The notes: generated by a model from the sequence alone, not told the origin. Numbered from the stretch's first letter, positions 11,472-25,270 are shown. The stretch: DNA of 64,000 nucleotides from Adiantum capillus-veneris (GCA_014529385.2 CM043971.1:53045209-53109208); one strand, 5' to 3'. Program-made: numbers and translations.

Positions 11472-13886
11472 ATGTGTTTTCACAAAAGCCAGTCTCCGAG
11501 GATCATTGCTGGCAGGGGCAAATTTGCAGAGTGCAAATCTTCAAGGTGCGTGCTTCAAAGAACCTTAATATTCTAATGAAGTATTCAGATGTGTGTGGCA
11601 AATTTCCCCCACTTTGAACCACAGTAATGGGCTGCGTTAGAAACCAGTATAGAAGTGAGGAAAAAAAGAGAAAGAGAGCTAACATAAACACAGAAACAAA
11701 TGCCAAGTCCAAGTAGATTTTCATTGTAAATCTCATTTCTTTTCCACTGGATTTTTGTTAAAGGAGCTATAGCAATGACTTGCTCTCAGCTGAGCAGCAT
11801 TGTTTGAATGGAGGTTCATCATTTTCCGGGCAAGCTTGTTGAATACCTTCCAGAAGGCAGAAGAAGAAGAGAGGTCAAGTTTTAACGTCATAGGAACAAT
11901 CTCAAGGGACCTCAAAGAACTATCTGACAGATCTTGAACTCAAGACCTGATGCTCAAGAGGGAATTGGGATAACCAATCTACCAGTTTTAACGTTGTAGG
12001 AACAATCCCAAGAGACCTCAAAGACCTATCCGACAAGTCTTTAACTGAAGACCTGATACTCAAGAGGGAACTGGGATAACCAATCTACCAGTTTTAACGT
12101 TGTAGGAACAATCCCAAGAGACCTCAAAGATCTATCCGACGAGTCTTGAACTGAAGACCTGATACTCAAGAAGGAACTGGGATAACCAATCTACCACACT
12201 TGGGTGACCATCTTTCTTTGTTTGATCCACGTTTACTGTTGAGGTGGCAAAGCCAGTTCATTAATAGCTTTAGTAGCAACTGTGTGTGTAGGACATGCAT
12301 TACTATCAGTTCTCTATAGGACCACAATCAGTAAAACAGAAAGTGAAATCAGCCCTAAATTTTGTGTACGGTCACATTACAGAGCTAAAGCTTATCCTTG
12401 TTTGGTAGAGGACTGTTTTAGGCTAAAGAAAAATGAGGTTTCTAGCTAGACCACTCGCAGCAAGAGATATTTCTGGAAGGCTAGAAAGGAGAGAATGAAA
12501 CCTAAATGCAAACAAGAATAAGCCATTGCCCACAGCTAAGCTTGCAGAAGCTCATGAGCAAAGGGAAGCTGATCTCCTCAGCTCTGTGTTTATGCATGTT
12601 GCATGTAGGTTACTCAATACATTCTTGCCTAACAGAATAGAAATGAGCTCAGAGATGAACCTCAAAAAGGTGTGTTGTTACCACATCAATTGCATACTCC
12701 TGAGGCTACGCCTGTTGTACCCATCTTCCTGTTTCATCATACACTCACAGCACTTCAGCACTGCTCCTAAGCCCGATTTGTCCGACTATGCTCAACATGC
12801 AAAAGAGAGATTGCGATGGTTGTCGGAATTTTTGTAGCCTAATAATTGATAGGTTAAAACATTCTCCTTTTGGTTTTCCAGATGCATGCTTGGTGTCATG
12901 CAGTTTTTGTGAAGCCAATTTACAATCTGCTCATCTCCAGGTAATGTTTGGAATGCAAGTTTCTTTTAATGGGGACTTCTTTAACCCTACTGTAAGAGAT
13001 TTGAAGTGTTTAAAGAGAGTGGAAGCCATTGCTTCTGCCAATAATTTTTGAGGTGCACATTGGAACCATTCTGAGCTTTGGTTTGTGGGCAATTTTGGTT
13101 TGTTTCTTATTAGGGCGCTGACCTTACAAATGCCAACCTTTCTGGTGCAAATCTAGAAGGTGCCAACTTGAAGGTGACAATAATGGCTACAACTTGCATG
13201 AGCTAGATCTTTCTGTTTCTTATGGGTACATCAAGCAAGTTGAACCTTAACTTGCTGGCATTACACCTGTGTGCAAAACATTAGCCGTCTTTGCACATTT
13301 GGAATGCCATTTTTTGTAGGAAGTGTTCTCATGAACATTTGTGTACCACATGAGGGAAAGCATCATGAACATGGATTCAAAAGACCTGTTGATAACCTCT
13401 TACCTGTTATCTGTTAGGGAGCAACACTGGTTGGTGCAAACCTGACTAGGGCAAATCTTCAGCGTGTCTATCTCCGTGATGCCAATCTAAAGGACTCGGT
13501 AACAACTCTCTCCTGGGTGCATTTGTGTGTGTGTGTGCGCGCGCGTGCGCGTGCGTGTGTACCTAGATGAATTCCGGATAAAAGCCCAGATTCACATCTG
13601 CAGGAAGACAATATCACCATCAGCTCCATCATGCAGAGTATTGACTGTGAGCATGTGTTTGATGTGTATATATGCTTGCACCCCTGCACATACGTGTGTT
13701 TTAGTGTGTGTGTGTGTGTGTGTCTCATTTATCTTGATTTCCCTTCAATGTTTAATGGGTGGGCTGGTTACTGCAATATATCGCTACGACTCTTTTAGAA
13801 GGTTTGTTCCATTTTGCTCACTGCATGTGCAGAACCTTGAAGGGGCAAATTTAGAAGGAGCCAATCTGCAGAATACAAACAGGTGA
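11472..13886 (+). CDS. Pentapeptide-repeat protein, FIP2-like C-terminal half
   Basis: Five exons joined by GT..AG introns: 11472-11545, 12882-12940, 13114-13173, 13418-13498 and 13833-13886 (TGA). Phases agree throughout; the first exon opens one base before a codon boundary and splits an Asp codon at its end. The encoded chain of about 108 residues is nearly all A(N/D)LxG-type pentapeptides (LLAGANLQSANLQ, GADLTNANLSGANLEGANLK, TRANLQRVYLRDANL, NLEGANLEGANLQNTNR). It stacks as a right-handed beta-helix. Exon texts match my memory of plant FIP2, a BTB/POZ plus pentapeptide adaptor, almost motif for motif (the ACLVSCSFC block and the LQRVYLR block). The BTB half and the preceding exon are not seen before 11472. 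Either a very long intron filled with the retrotransposons to the left separates them, or this is a 5'-truncated copy. Confidence 0.82.
11878..12206 (-). mobile_element. tRNA-derived SINE-like repeat, three tandem units
   Basis: Three 106-bp units (11878-11983, 11984-12089, 12090-12195) plus a tail ACACTTGGGTG. Read on the minus strand, each has an A-box-like TGGTAGATTGG and, 33 bases on, a B-box-like GTTCAAGAC. This is the internal Pol III promoter layout of a tRNA-derived SINE. The trimer lies in the intron between the first two pentapeptide exons, opposite to the gene. Related copies lie at 19398-19636. Confidence 0.65.
13525..13650 (+). repeat. GT/GC microsatellite and dispersed repeat fragment
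   Basis: A (GT)n(GC)n run is followed by about 85 bp (GAATTCCGGATAAAAGCCC through CAGCTCCATCATGCAGAG). That stretch is closely similar to 16331-16450, inside the foldback at 16037. It lies in the last intron of the pentapeptide gene. A second (GT)n run is at about 13700-13722. Confidence 0.7.
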
Positions 13887-16036
13887 AACAAGGCTTGTTC
13901 AACATGTGAATGTATCAATAGGCAAATTGGCTGGTCTGGCAGAGTGTTGTGCCTTATTCTAATCTTTTTGGAGGATATTGGGGTGATTTGGCTCGACACA
14001 CCTAAAGTATCCGACTTCATACTTGCTATGGGTCAAAATGATAGAAGAGGATTACTTGAAGGGCATACAATTGATGAGAAGTGATCGCAAAAGAAGCACA
14101 ATCAAGCACGATATAACCATGTCAATATGCTTTAATTTGATAGTTTACATCTGTACATTTTAGCTTCTTGGAATGGTATGATATGACTACTTCATGGATT
14201 ACAATGCCATTTGTTGGCTGCAAAATGAATCCACTTTTTCAAACATATGTAAAGTTTTCTCAAATCAATACAAGAGCTCCAGTTTGAGTGGTCCATTTAT
14301 AGCGGATAGTTTTTTGCTTCAATCAATTGTAGCTCCTGCGTGGTATTTTGTCCAATTGACCATTTCCTTCATATATTGTCTTTCATTTTCTTGTAAAGAA
14401 AGCAAACAGGAATGTTTGAGTAATGACCATGTAGTCTTTCTTCCTTCATATGCTGCCTTTCATTTCCTTGGAAAAAGAGGAAATAGGAGTGTTTGAATAA
14501 TGCTTTGCCTTTTAATATTGTTTGGAAATGCTATTTTTTCATTGATATTCAAAGATTTTGCTGCACTAAACCTTGTGCAAAGAGAAAAATCTGATCTTTT
14601 GTCCCTACTCAAAGTGAAAAGACTCTTTACTATTCAAAGCTCTAGTAATCCCTCCAAAATTTGAGATTAACCTCTGAATTTAAAAGAAGGTGAAAACATA
14701 CAAAATTTCTCATGTAGGTTTTTCAACTTCTTTTCGAGCACTAATGCCAAGTAAAACATATTTAGCCTCATAAATGGTTTCGCATAAATGTAGCGATTGG
14801 TGTCTAACCCTAAACAGTGGGAATCCTGTTTTTTTCCGATATCTTGTGATCCCAGCTTCCTCTATGGCATAAATAGCCAAGTTCCTCCATTGCATGACCT
14901 CTATTCCTTGCATCACATAATGGTTGTTTTCTTCACTTCACTTGGTAGTGTTGATCACCACAGACCTTTCCTTTGTGAGATAGTGTTGATCACCACAGAC
15001 CTTTCCTTTTTAATCTCACAGAAGGTTTTTCCCACCAATAGAAGAAATATCTTAATGGTCATGGGCCAATTGTTGCTTTGCACATATTTGCATACTACCT
15101 ATTTCAATAGCTAAGCAGTGCAAGACTTCCAATGGATGTGGCTAGAGTATGTGTTGCAAGCTAAAATTCAGGCGGTCCGCAAGGGATTGTTCTGATACAA
15201 AATGTCAAAATTTTCCAATGATATATATTCTCACTTTCCTGATATTATTCAGCCACACCTTAATGGCCCAGAGTAATTTTATTATTTTAAGAAATCAAGC
15301 AAATCAATTATGATGCAACCATGGAGGGGCTTGTGATCTACCCTACCAAAGCTAGGTTGCCCTCAGCATCTAATTGAGAGGTTCTTGCCATAGCTAGACG
15401 ACGGACATCTACAATACTTCCCATTCACATCCATCTTTTGCTCTTTAATTTCAGAAATATCCATTTCCCTTGATACTAGCTTACTCCCAAGTTCACCAAT
15501 AGTCCACATTTAATTATGCACTTGACCTTGATTTACCTAGTCAAACAATTACAAGGTTGAATATGAGAAACTAGATGGGTTCCAGCTGTAACATTTTGGA
15601 AGTCTAGCATTGCAATCAGAGGCCCTATTGTGAATTAGGAGGAAGAGTTTGGATAGCCATCTTGAAATAAAACATATGAAAGGTGGGAATAGCCTTTGAA
15701 AGAAGATTCAAATGCACGGCTGGGTTGGTTCATGAAGGCCACGTAGTAAGATTAGTGGCAAGGTGCAAGGCAAGTGAATGGTAAGCAAAATGCACATGGT
15801 TGTATGTAGACTCCCAACATGTCCCCTTAAATCCCCAAGGGCCAAGTTCACCTCATAATTCGCACTTCTAGCTCCTCATTGTTGATCCCCATTATGGGAT
15901 CTTCAATAAAGACCGTGGGATTTAGTGTTGAGAGGACAAGACACTTATTGCCCTTTGTTCCATGTGTTCTTCTTCTTCTGGGTGAACGATTAATATAATC
16001 CCAGGGATTTAGGCCCTATGGCTGGTGTATGCAAAA
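13887..16036. other. Intergenic, no gene recognised
   Basis: AT-rich sequence downstream of the pentapeptide gene, presumably starting with its 3' UTR. A 39-bp direct duplication (AGTGTTGATCACCACAGACC) occurs at about 14947-15010. No open frame with recognisable content was seen. Confidence 0.6.
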
Positions 16037-16752
16037 CATTTGGTCTTACAATCTGGTGTACTAATTCTTTCTATCTTTTGTGGTGCGTATGCCATATCAA
16101 CTACCTCATTTTTGTGCTAATTTGGTCTTACAATCTGGTGTACTAATTCTTTCTATCTTTAGTGGTGCATATGCCCTGTCAACTACCTCATACTCAGGTA
16201 TCCCATGCAATTAGCCCTCAATGCTAACTACTATACAGGACCCAGAATGCAAGTGAGTAATTTCAAGCCTCAAGGATTTAGGACTTGCATTAATTTTACA
16301 AGCCCCGGCATGAGAGACGAATGTAATATACCTAGATGAATCCAGGGTAAGCCCAGATTCACCCTTGAAGAAAAGTGCAAGGTATAGACCCATGGTAGTC
16401 ACCCACAAGACAATATAACCATCAGCTCCATTATGCATAGTATTGACTAAATACCACGACATCCCCACTAACGTAGTCAATGCCCCAATAGTGGGTGTAG
16501 AACTAGGTACTAACATATGCTCCCCAACACAACACACGCACACACACACGCGCGAGCATACATCAACACAAAGTTCAACGTGCTGAGTTTCTGTCACGAC
16601 TCCGGAGATCAAGGGCAGACTCAGCCATAATGAAGCCTAGCACTAAAAGAAGCATTAAATCGGAAAAATTAGCACAAAAATGAGGTAGTTGATAGGGCAT
16701 ACGCACCACAAAAGATAGAAAGAATTAGTACACCAGATTGTAAGACCAAATG
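16037..16752. repeat. Foldback repeat with 87-bp inverted arms
   Basis: Arms 16037-16123 and 16666-16752 are reverse complements with about one mismatch (text CATTTGGTCTTACAATCTGG). A second, direct copy of the left arm begins at about 16122, giving two forward and one inverted copies. The 540-bp interior carries a segment shared with intron 4 of the pentapeptide gene. No transposase and no clear target duplication were seen. Confidence 0.8.
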
Positions 16753-16998
16753 GTGGCAGTTGCACATGATTGATGTTGCTTAGATCCACCGAACTACTTC
16801 ACTCTGAACTAGTGAAGAGTCACACGTCGTTAGTACCTTACTTGGAACTTGTGACATGAATTGACAAACCATCACTTACAGAAAAACACATTAAAGGACC
16901 CAAGCAGTTGAGAAGAAATGTGAATAAACTACATCCAGCCTTGAATGTTGACAGAGACATTTATTGCTGCTTTAGCTGACAAGTGAGTGCAATGAATG

Positions 16999-17192
16999 GA
17001 CTATTTTAATCACTTGCCATGATAAGAACCTACATTAAAATCACAACTACCAACTTTAGTAGACAGCTGAATGAACCCGACTATCCAGATGATACTATTT
17101 TATCACTTGCCATAATAAGGACCGGCAATAATTGACACTAAAATCACAACTACCAACATTAGTAGACAACTAAATGAACCCCACTATCCAGA
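16999..17192. repeat. ~95-bp tandem duplication
   Basis: Two diverged copies starting ACTATTTTAATCACTTGCC and ACTATTTTATCACTTGCC. Both contain the block AAAATCACAACTACCAAC. They lie downstream of RPL38, and no gene was recognised in 16753-17837. Confidence 0.75.
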
Positions 17193-17837
17193 GTGCTTGG
17201 GGCAAAATTTTCATTACTTTTGAACTACACGAGGCATACCACCAGCAAGATATAGAATCTGAACTGAGAAACACGTGCCTTTTGCACATGATGGACAAAT
17301 GATACAGCCAAATAATGCCCTACCCATGTCACTAGGGAGAAAATTTTGAGAACAAAATTTCTGAAGGACAAAACAATTTAGACAGCAAATCATAATACTC
17401 CCTAAGAAAGCATATTTAGAATAAGGAGTGAAGCCTTCATAACAAAATCATCCTAACACACTTAACACCTCGAGAATGCACTTGTACAAATCCCTGACCT
17501 TACCCTTTGGTTTTCAAGACACCGGCTCCATGCTACTACCTGACGTTAAACATTGGCGAAAAAACTCAGAAGATATCATAAGACAATTAAACATCCATGG
17601 TGTTCATGGCAGAGCTTCCTTCACAGATGGAGCACTTAACTGTATATAACTGCAAACTAGCTCTTCACTATTAGAGATCTTTAAACCAAAAACATGAATG
17701 GCCGAATGGAATGAATAAGATCAGCATATGTTCTGTGTCATCCAGCTTGTGGCCAATCCAGCATTGCAACAACGATTGTCAAAATGCTACAAAACTGCTG
17801 CCAGATGCATCCTTACATGCATGCTGCTCGAGCAAAC

Positions 17838-19211
<1,374 letters not shown>

Positions 19212-19278
19212 GGCTGCCAATGCCTGTGATGCACAGAGGAAATGAAGCTCAGAAGGAACTTCTCAACTACACTTTCAG

Positions 19279-19286
19279 AACCCTAA
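19279..19286 (+). promoter_or_regulatory. Telo-box-like element upstream of RPL38
   Basis: AACCCTAA lies 68 bp upstream of the RPL38 start codon. It matches eight of nine bases of the telo-box AAACCCTAA, which is common near transcription starts of plant ribosomal protein genes. A single short match could be chance. Confidence 0.45.
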
Positions 19287-19339
19287 GGTTGCCGGACTCA
19301 AATTCTCTTCAAGGTTTCAGACCTGTCCGCCCTCAATGT

Positions 19340-19342
19340 GCG

Positions 19343-19388
<46 letters not shown>

Positions 19389-19635
19389 GGGGGGAGAAGT
19401 TTTAACGTCGTGGAAACAATCCCGAGAGACCTCAAAAATCTATTGCACGAGTCTTGAACTCAAGAAGTGAATTCAAGAGGGAATGAGGAAACCAGTCTAC
19501 CACACTTGGGTGTGCGAGGAGAATTTTTTACGTCGTGGAACAATTCCCGAAAGACCTGATAGACCTGTTCGACAAGTTTTGAACGCAAGGCCTGTCACTC
19601 GAGAATGTGGGATTACTAATTTACCACATTTGCGT

Positions 19636-19636
<1 letters not shown>
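19340..19636 (-). mobile_element. Two SINE-like units beside GA microsatellites
   Basis: After a (GA)n run and G-tract (about 19347-19394), two copies of the unit seen at 11878 follow: 19398-19512 and about 19519-19636. Each ends with the CTACCACACTTGGGTG-type tail. On the minus strand the A-box-like and B-box-like sequences are recognisable but more diverged in the second copy. Another (GA)n run follows at 19637-19670. They sit about 190 bp upstream of the RPL38 ATG. Confidence 0.6.
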
Positions 19637-19670
<34 letters not shown>

Positions 19671-19671
<1 letters not shown>

Positions 19672-21613
19672 GAGGGAGGGAGGATAAGGAGCACTAGTCT
19701 TGCTTAGTTTGCCTTATCGTGGAAAGGGTTGGTTTTTGGGTGCATCTCTAGACCATTGGATAAAGCTTGCGGATTAGTGCCACATAGCAAGCTAATATTT
19801 ATTCAATTATAGACTATTTTGAGGTGTACATGCCTATAGGTCCCCCTCGCGCCCCCCCAACTTCCCCGACCTTACACCTCGTTGCTCACCATGACTGTCA
19901 CCATCATTTTGCCCAATACCCAATTGTTTTCCTCATATGTCATTTGTGTTTGTCCTTAACCAGTGACACAGAAAAACCAACGGTTGAAATTCCTTTCAAC
20001 CCTTTGACGAACAAAACTCGAGAAGTGTGGAGAAGCTTGCACTTAATAATGTTGTCTATGACTATCATGTCGATGGCCCTAAAGGATGGAAAAGTGGACA
20101 TCGATTCAAGAAGAGCTTGGTTCTTCTAGATCCATATATAAACTGGTTGAAGGACAATGTTTCTTTGGAGGAGACACGAGCCAAAAGACATTCAAGTTTC
20201 TACGCACAATTGATTTCACACAACATTTTGATTGGGAAAATCGTGATAGTCAACTCTGAATACCTAAAAAAGATCTTGTCATTTATGAGACGAATGTAAG
20301 GGCATTTATAGCACATGAATCACCAGGTCTTACTCAAGATCTGCGTGGGACATACTTAGGTATTATAGAAAGATTCCTCATTTTGTTGAGCTAGGTGTAT
20401 CATGCAGATTCTTCAACTTCTTCTCGCCAATGAGCCGACATGAAAGTGTAGGTGGGGGTCCTATTGCTACGTCAATAGGACTTAGGATGATGGTGAAGGC
20501 TCTTCACCAAGCAGGGATTGAGTCCTAGATGTGGTCTACAATCATACTAAGACTTATAGCATTGAAATGTATCATGACCAAGTGAGTCACATATGTTCTC
20601 AGTACAGAGGGAGATTACTACTGACCTTTCTCTTTATAAATTCTCTCAACGTCCTTCATGTTTTTGATCACTTTCCTCTTTTTGGTAGTCCTAAACATGT
20701 AAAGGTTATTGATGTGCCAATTAAAAAACTCTATTGTATTTGAATGCATCCATATTGGGGACTATGGGTGCCATGTCTCCTCATAACCATATTACTAGTG
20801 TTCAAAATTATCCTAGTTTTGGGTTGAAAGAGGGCGGCTACCTTTTTAGGATGAACATTTGTCTTGATGTCCTTTACCACATTCATTTTCGTAGATTAGG
20901 AAGCGACATATTATTTTTGTATAACTGGAAATAAAAAACCTGCTAGGTTTTCAAAAATTTATGTTATTATTTATTCATTTGTGCTCAAGAATAATTTTTG
21001 TTTTCTTAAATTTTGCTTAATCTAGTTGTCCAGATTGCACAATAGATTATAAAATTTGAGACTAATTTATTTTACTAATTGCTTGAGTGTTAAGCTTCTG
21101 TAGTATTGTGGTGTGGATGATAAATAAACAAATCACCTATTTTCTAAGCGAGGTGGCACTTTCTCTCTATAAATTCTCTTGGCGTACTTCTTGTTTATCA
21201 CTCTTCTCTCTTGCACCGGCTAAACATAAAACATTTATTGATAAACCATTTCAAATTTACCCTTCTATTTTATTATGTCTATATTGAAGACCATGGCTAT
21301 CCAATCCCGCCTTACAATGCGCACTACTATTGAGAAAAAATATTCTAAATATTGGATGGCTAGTTTATGTAATGAACATTTACCTAACCTTAGCATCTCT
21401 CATTATTATCTGCACTTTGTATTGAGCAAGATTTATATATGAGCATTACCATTTTCATTCTTGTGATTTACAACTCATCTCTATCTTCAAATAGTATGTT
21501 TGTAGGTGTCTGTAATGCTTTGACTTTCTAATTCTTGTGTAAATAGTCATAAAAACCCCCATGTACAATCGAATTCGATATTTAGTAATTGAGTGCTATA
21601 TGAAGTTGTATCA
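19671..21613. other. Intergenic, no recognised gene
   Basis: Short frames only. A 90-residue frame at 20027-20299 is unrecognised. Two diverged copies of a block with TATAAATTCTCT and GTTTTTGATCACT/GTTTATCACTCT text occur near 20625-20720 and 21155-21250. They may be remnants of LTRs. Confidence 0.5.
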
Positions 21614-21852
21614 TGTTACCATATACATGTGGTAGTGATGTGTGTGAATACACTTAGGACCGTCGAGGCATTTTTCTTTCACTAGGAGGTTCCCCCCCCC
21701 CCCCCCCCCCCATGCATTGTATATACACCCATCACTCTAGGGCTATCTTATCTTTCCATTTCACACTAAGTAGTACACTCTCTGTTGTGTGCCTTGAGCT
21801 TCATTCGTCTTCTCCAAGCTTTGTGTGTTTTCTTACAACCCTAATTCTAGCA
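21614..21852 (+). repeat. Copia copy 1 5' LTR
   Basis: TGTTACCATATACATGTGG at the start and TTCTAGCA at the end, about 239 bp. It contains a run of about 20 C and GTATATAC, a probable TATA region. It is homologous, in opposite orientation, to the LTRs at 26294, 31245 and 44294. Confidence 0.88.
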
Positions 21853-21854
21853 TT

Positions 21855-21869
21855 TGGTATCAGAGCAAG
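21855..21869 (+). other. Primer-binding site, tRNA-iMet
   Basis: TGGTATCAGAGCAAG matches the plant initiator tRNA-Met site exactly over the first 12 bases. It lies two bases after the LTR. Confidence 0.85.
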
Positions 21870-22208
21870 TAGCATCTTCATGGGCTTAGTTGTCAGCAGC
21901 TCCAGCACACACCTGCTCACTTTCTTTGATTTTTGTGAGCTTTGGTGAGCGTCAACAGGTCGTCAAATACTTTAGGAAAGCTCATAGAGCCAGGTATGCT
22001 TAGATTTGTGATTCGGGCTCGTTTCGGCCTCCGTTTCCACTACAAGCATTATTGCGCAAGCTATTTATCATTTTGTACAAAAATTCTGTCAGTGCCATTT
22101 TTTCCATAACAGGTCCCTTACAGTTACGGTTTGTGCTATGTAGCACATGTTGTTCTCGCTTCGTCTCTCCTCTTTTCACACAGTTTTTACATCAGGTGCA
22201 GCATCGCC

Positions 22209-25200
22209 ATAGCTGACAACAACATAGATGTGTTCAAGATGTTTGCTATTGAGGATAGATTGGACGAGGACAATTACCGCTTATATGATACAACATGTCC
22301 TTGTGCCGAAGGACATTTGGAACATTGTGCAAGGCATTGATATATGTTCTGGTTCTGAGGATATAGGAGATGTTGAGGATGTTGTAGGTTTTGGTGGCAT
22401 TGCTGCTGCCATAGCAGTTTTGCCTATGGCTAAGCAATCTTCTTGGGATGTAAAAGATGCACATACTCATGCATTGGTTGCGTTGTCTGTGAAGCGCACT
22501 ATTATGCTTCACATTCGTTCAACGAAATCAGCAAAACGGGCTTGGGATATTCTGGCTGGTCTTTATGCAAGTCGCAATGAGGCTAAAATTGCATTGTTGC
22601 GTAAAGAGCTGGAGTCAAAGATTATGCATGAGGAAGATGACATGGATACTTTCCTGACTAGTGTCGAGGATATCAATGAGAAACTTATTTTTGCAAGCGA
22701 AGTCATTTTTTACAGTTCCCTTTGTGCAAACTGTTCTCGATGCTTTGCCAAATTCTTACCAGAGTTTTGCTAGTACTTGGAAACTCTGACTCAAGGAAAT
22801 CCAGAAGTTGTCAAGTTTGATGCATTATGCACATTGCTGTTGCAAGAGTCACATTACAGAAAAATAAGACTAGACAGCGTGCAACTGAATAGGCCTTTAC
22901 AACTGCTCAAAGAAAAGGTGGTAATAACAATGCAACCACTTCTCATTGTTCTTCTGCGAGTGGTAAATCACTTGTTTCTAATGCTTCTGGTGGCAGCAAT
23001 TCGTATGTGAATTTTGATGATAAGGGGAAAAAGAATATGAGTTGCCATTACTCTAAAGCTAATGATCACTTGATCAAGCAGTGTCCTAAGTTGAAGTCAA
23101 AAGAGGCTAAGAAAAAAGAGAATGGTTCCACTACAAATGCTTATTCCACTAGAAATGCAGCTATTGTTGAGTTTTTTGTGAAAGGAGATTGTGATTTGAT
23201 GTTGATGCAAAATGGGCTTTTAGTGTTGAGTGCACTTATGATCTTATTGTCCATGATGCATGTTTGTCAATTATTACAAATGCTCATGTGTGGTACTTTG
23301 ATAGTGGTGCTACAAAGCACATTACCTCTCATCGTGACTTGTTTACCTCTCTCGAGGATGTCCCTCATGGAAATGCTATCACTTGTGGCAAAAATGCCTC
23401 TTATCCTGTTAAGGGAGTTAGCAAGATTGTGCTTACTACTGCAAATGGCAATTCTTTCACAGTTGTCGATGCACTGTATGTACGTGGGATCAAGAAGAAT
23501 CTTTTCTTTGTATCTGCACTTGCTAGACGTGGACTTGTAGTCAAATTTGTGGATAGCAGATATACAATACATGATCTCAGTTTTGGTGATGAAATTGTTG
23601 CATCTGGCATTTTATGCCATGGGCTGTATAAGCTCACTTTGTATGACAAGTGTTGGCAGAATTTTGCAAATGCAGTTGTGGATTCTAAGGCTATTTTAGA
23701 TGCAAAAGGCATGCACATTTTGGACATCTGAATTTTGCCAGTTTACTGCGTTTATAGAAATATGATATGGTTGCTTCTTTGCCACCTCTTGAAGCACATG
23801 TCAAACATGTTTGTGAAGGCTGCATTTTGGGTAAGATATAGCATTCAAAGTTTCCAAAGGATGGTTCAACTTTAGGGCCACAAGCAGATTGCAGCTTGTG
23901 CATAGTGATGTTTGTGGGCCCATGCAAACTTCGTCCTTGGGCAATTACCTTTACTTCGTGAATTTCATTGATGATTATTCTAGGCATGCATGGGTATATC
24001 CGCTTAATGCAAATTTTGAAGTATTTATGTGCTTCAAACAATTTTTGGCTATGGCTAAAAATGTCTTGAAATGTACTATGGGCACCCTCCGTTCCAATCT
24101 AGGGGAGGAATATACGTCTCATGAATTTAATGCATTTCTAGCTAGTCATGGGATAAAACACCAATGTACAATGCCTGATATGCCTAAGCAAAAATGGTGT
24201 TGTTGAGAGGAAAAATAGATCGCTTACAAAAATGGCAGGATGTATGGTCAAAAGTCAAGCTTTGCCGCATTTGTTTTGGCTTGAGGCCATCTTGTGTGCC
24301 GCTTATGTACTTAACAGGTGTCCTACAAAAGCTTTGCAGTCTATAACTCCATATGAAGCACGGAATGATAGAAAGCCTTCTATTGAGCACATGCGTGTTT
24401 TTGGTTATTTGGCGTATGCTTTGGTGCCACAAACACAACGTAGGAAATTGGATGATAAGGCTGTCAAATGCATTTTTGTTGGTTATAGTGCTAAAAGCAA
24501 AGGTTACAAGTTGTATTATCCGCAAACAAAGCGTATCTTGGTCTCATGGGATGTTGTGTTTGTGGAAGATTTTGTTTAGCTCTTATTGTCGTGTACTAGA
24601 GACAATAATATAAGCTCATAGGACATTTATGACACTTTGCTGCCTCTTTTTTGTGGTGGAAGTTCTAATGTAAATTCCAATGAGGCAAATGTACAACCTA
24701 TGGGGGTTTTTGAAAATGTTATAGATCAACCTATTACCGATGCAGATGTACATGATGTACTTGATGAGGAAAGGGCTGAGAATGAGCAGGCTAGAGGTAT
24801 GCCTAAATGGCTAGTGCATACTTTGCATGACAGTAAATTGGATGCACCTTTGTCTAGTCATACTCGTTCAAGTTCTCACCATGCATCTTATGCATCAAAT
24901 TGTTATGCTTTGGCTGTGTCTAGCTTATGTGATGTTGAGGAACCTCTGTCTTTTGATGAATCACATAATCCAAAAAATTGGATAGCTTCCATGCAATATA
25001 GATATGATGCACTTATAAAAAATTACACATGGACTTTATGTGATTTGACTCTTGCCAAAAAGTCCATTGGTACGAAGTGTGTATACGAGTTGAAATGCAA
25101 GCCGGATGATGAGATTGATCGCTATAAGGCTCGACTTGTTGCAACAAAAAGGCATAGATTATGAAGAGAATTTTGCTCCCACTTGTCGTATGACTACTGT

Positions 25201-25270
25201 GCGTTTTCTATGTGCATTGGCATCTCATTTTAGTTGGGATGTCATCATCAAACATTGTTACTGCTTTCTT
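22209..25270 (+). pseudogene. Copia copy 1 gag-pol, multiply broken
   Basis: Alignment with the intact copy puts the gag start at 22209, where ATG has become ATA. Gag pieces follow at 22228-22773. The knuckle at about 23036 reads CHYSKANDHLIKQC, so the second zinc cysteine is lost. Protease (WYFDSGATKHITSH) is at 23264-23731. Integrase pieces are at 23889-24206 (IDDYSRHAWVYPL) and 24232-24579. The integrase end and RT start are at 24637-25164. Frameshifts and stops separate all of these, so no protein can be made. Confidence 0.9.

Larger units (their letters stand above)
21614..25270 (+). mobile_element. Decayed Ty1/copia element (copy 1)
   Basis: 5' LTR (21614-21852), primer-binding site and gag-pol remnants in several frames, in the order gag, CCHC, protease, integrase, start of RT. 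The element is cut off in RT, just after text matching SDIVTAFLNG of the intact copy, where a gypsy LTR begins (25271). It belongs to the same family as the copies at 26294, 39046 and 40900. Confidence 0.9.

Noticed and set aside
11878-12206. Functional tRNA genes on the minus strand
   Set aside because: A-box-like and B-box-like sequences are present, but no cloverleaf with a proper acceptor and anticodon stem can be drawn. Tandem SINE units fit better.
13468-13886. His/Thr-rich and Val/Cys-rich frames on both strands
   Set aside because: They come from the GT microsatellite in the last intron of the pentapeptide gene. The real exon there is only 13833-13886.
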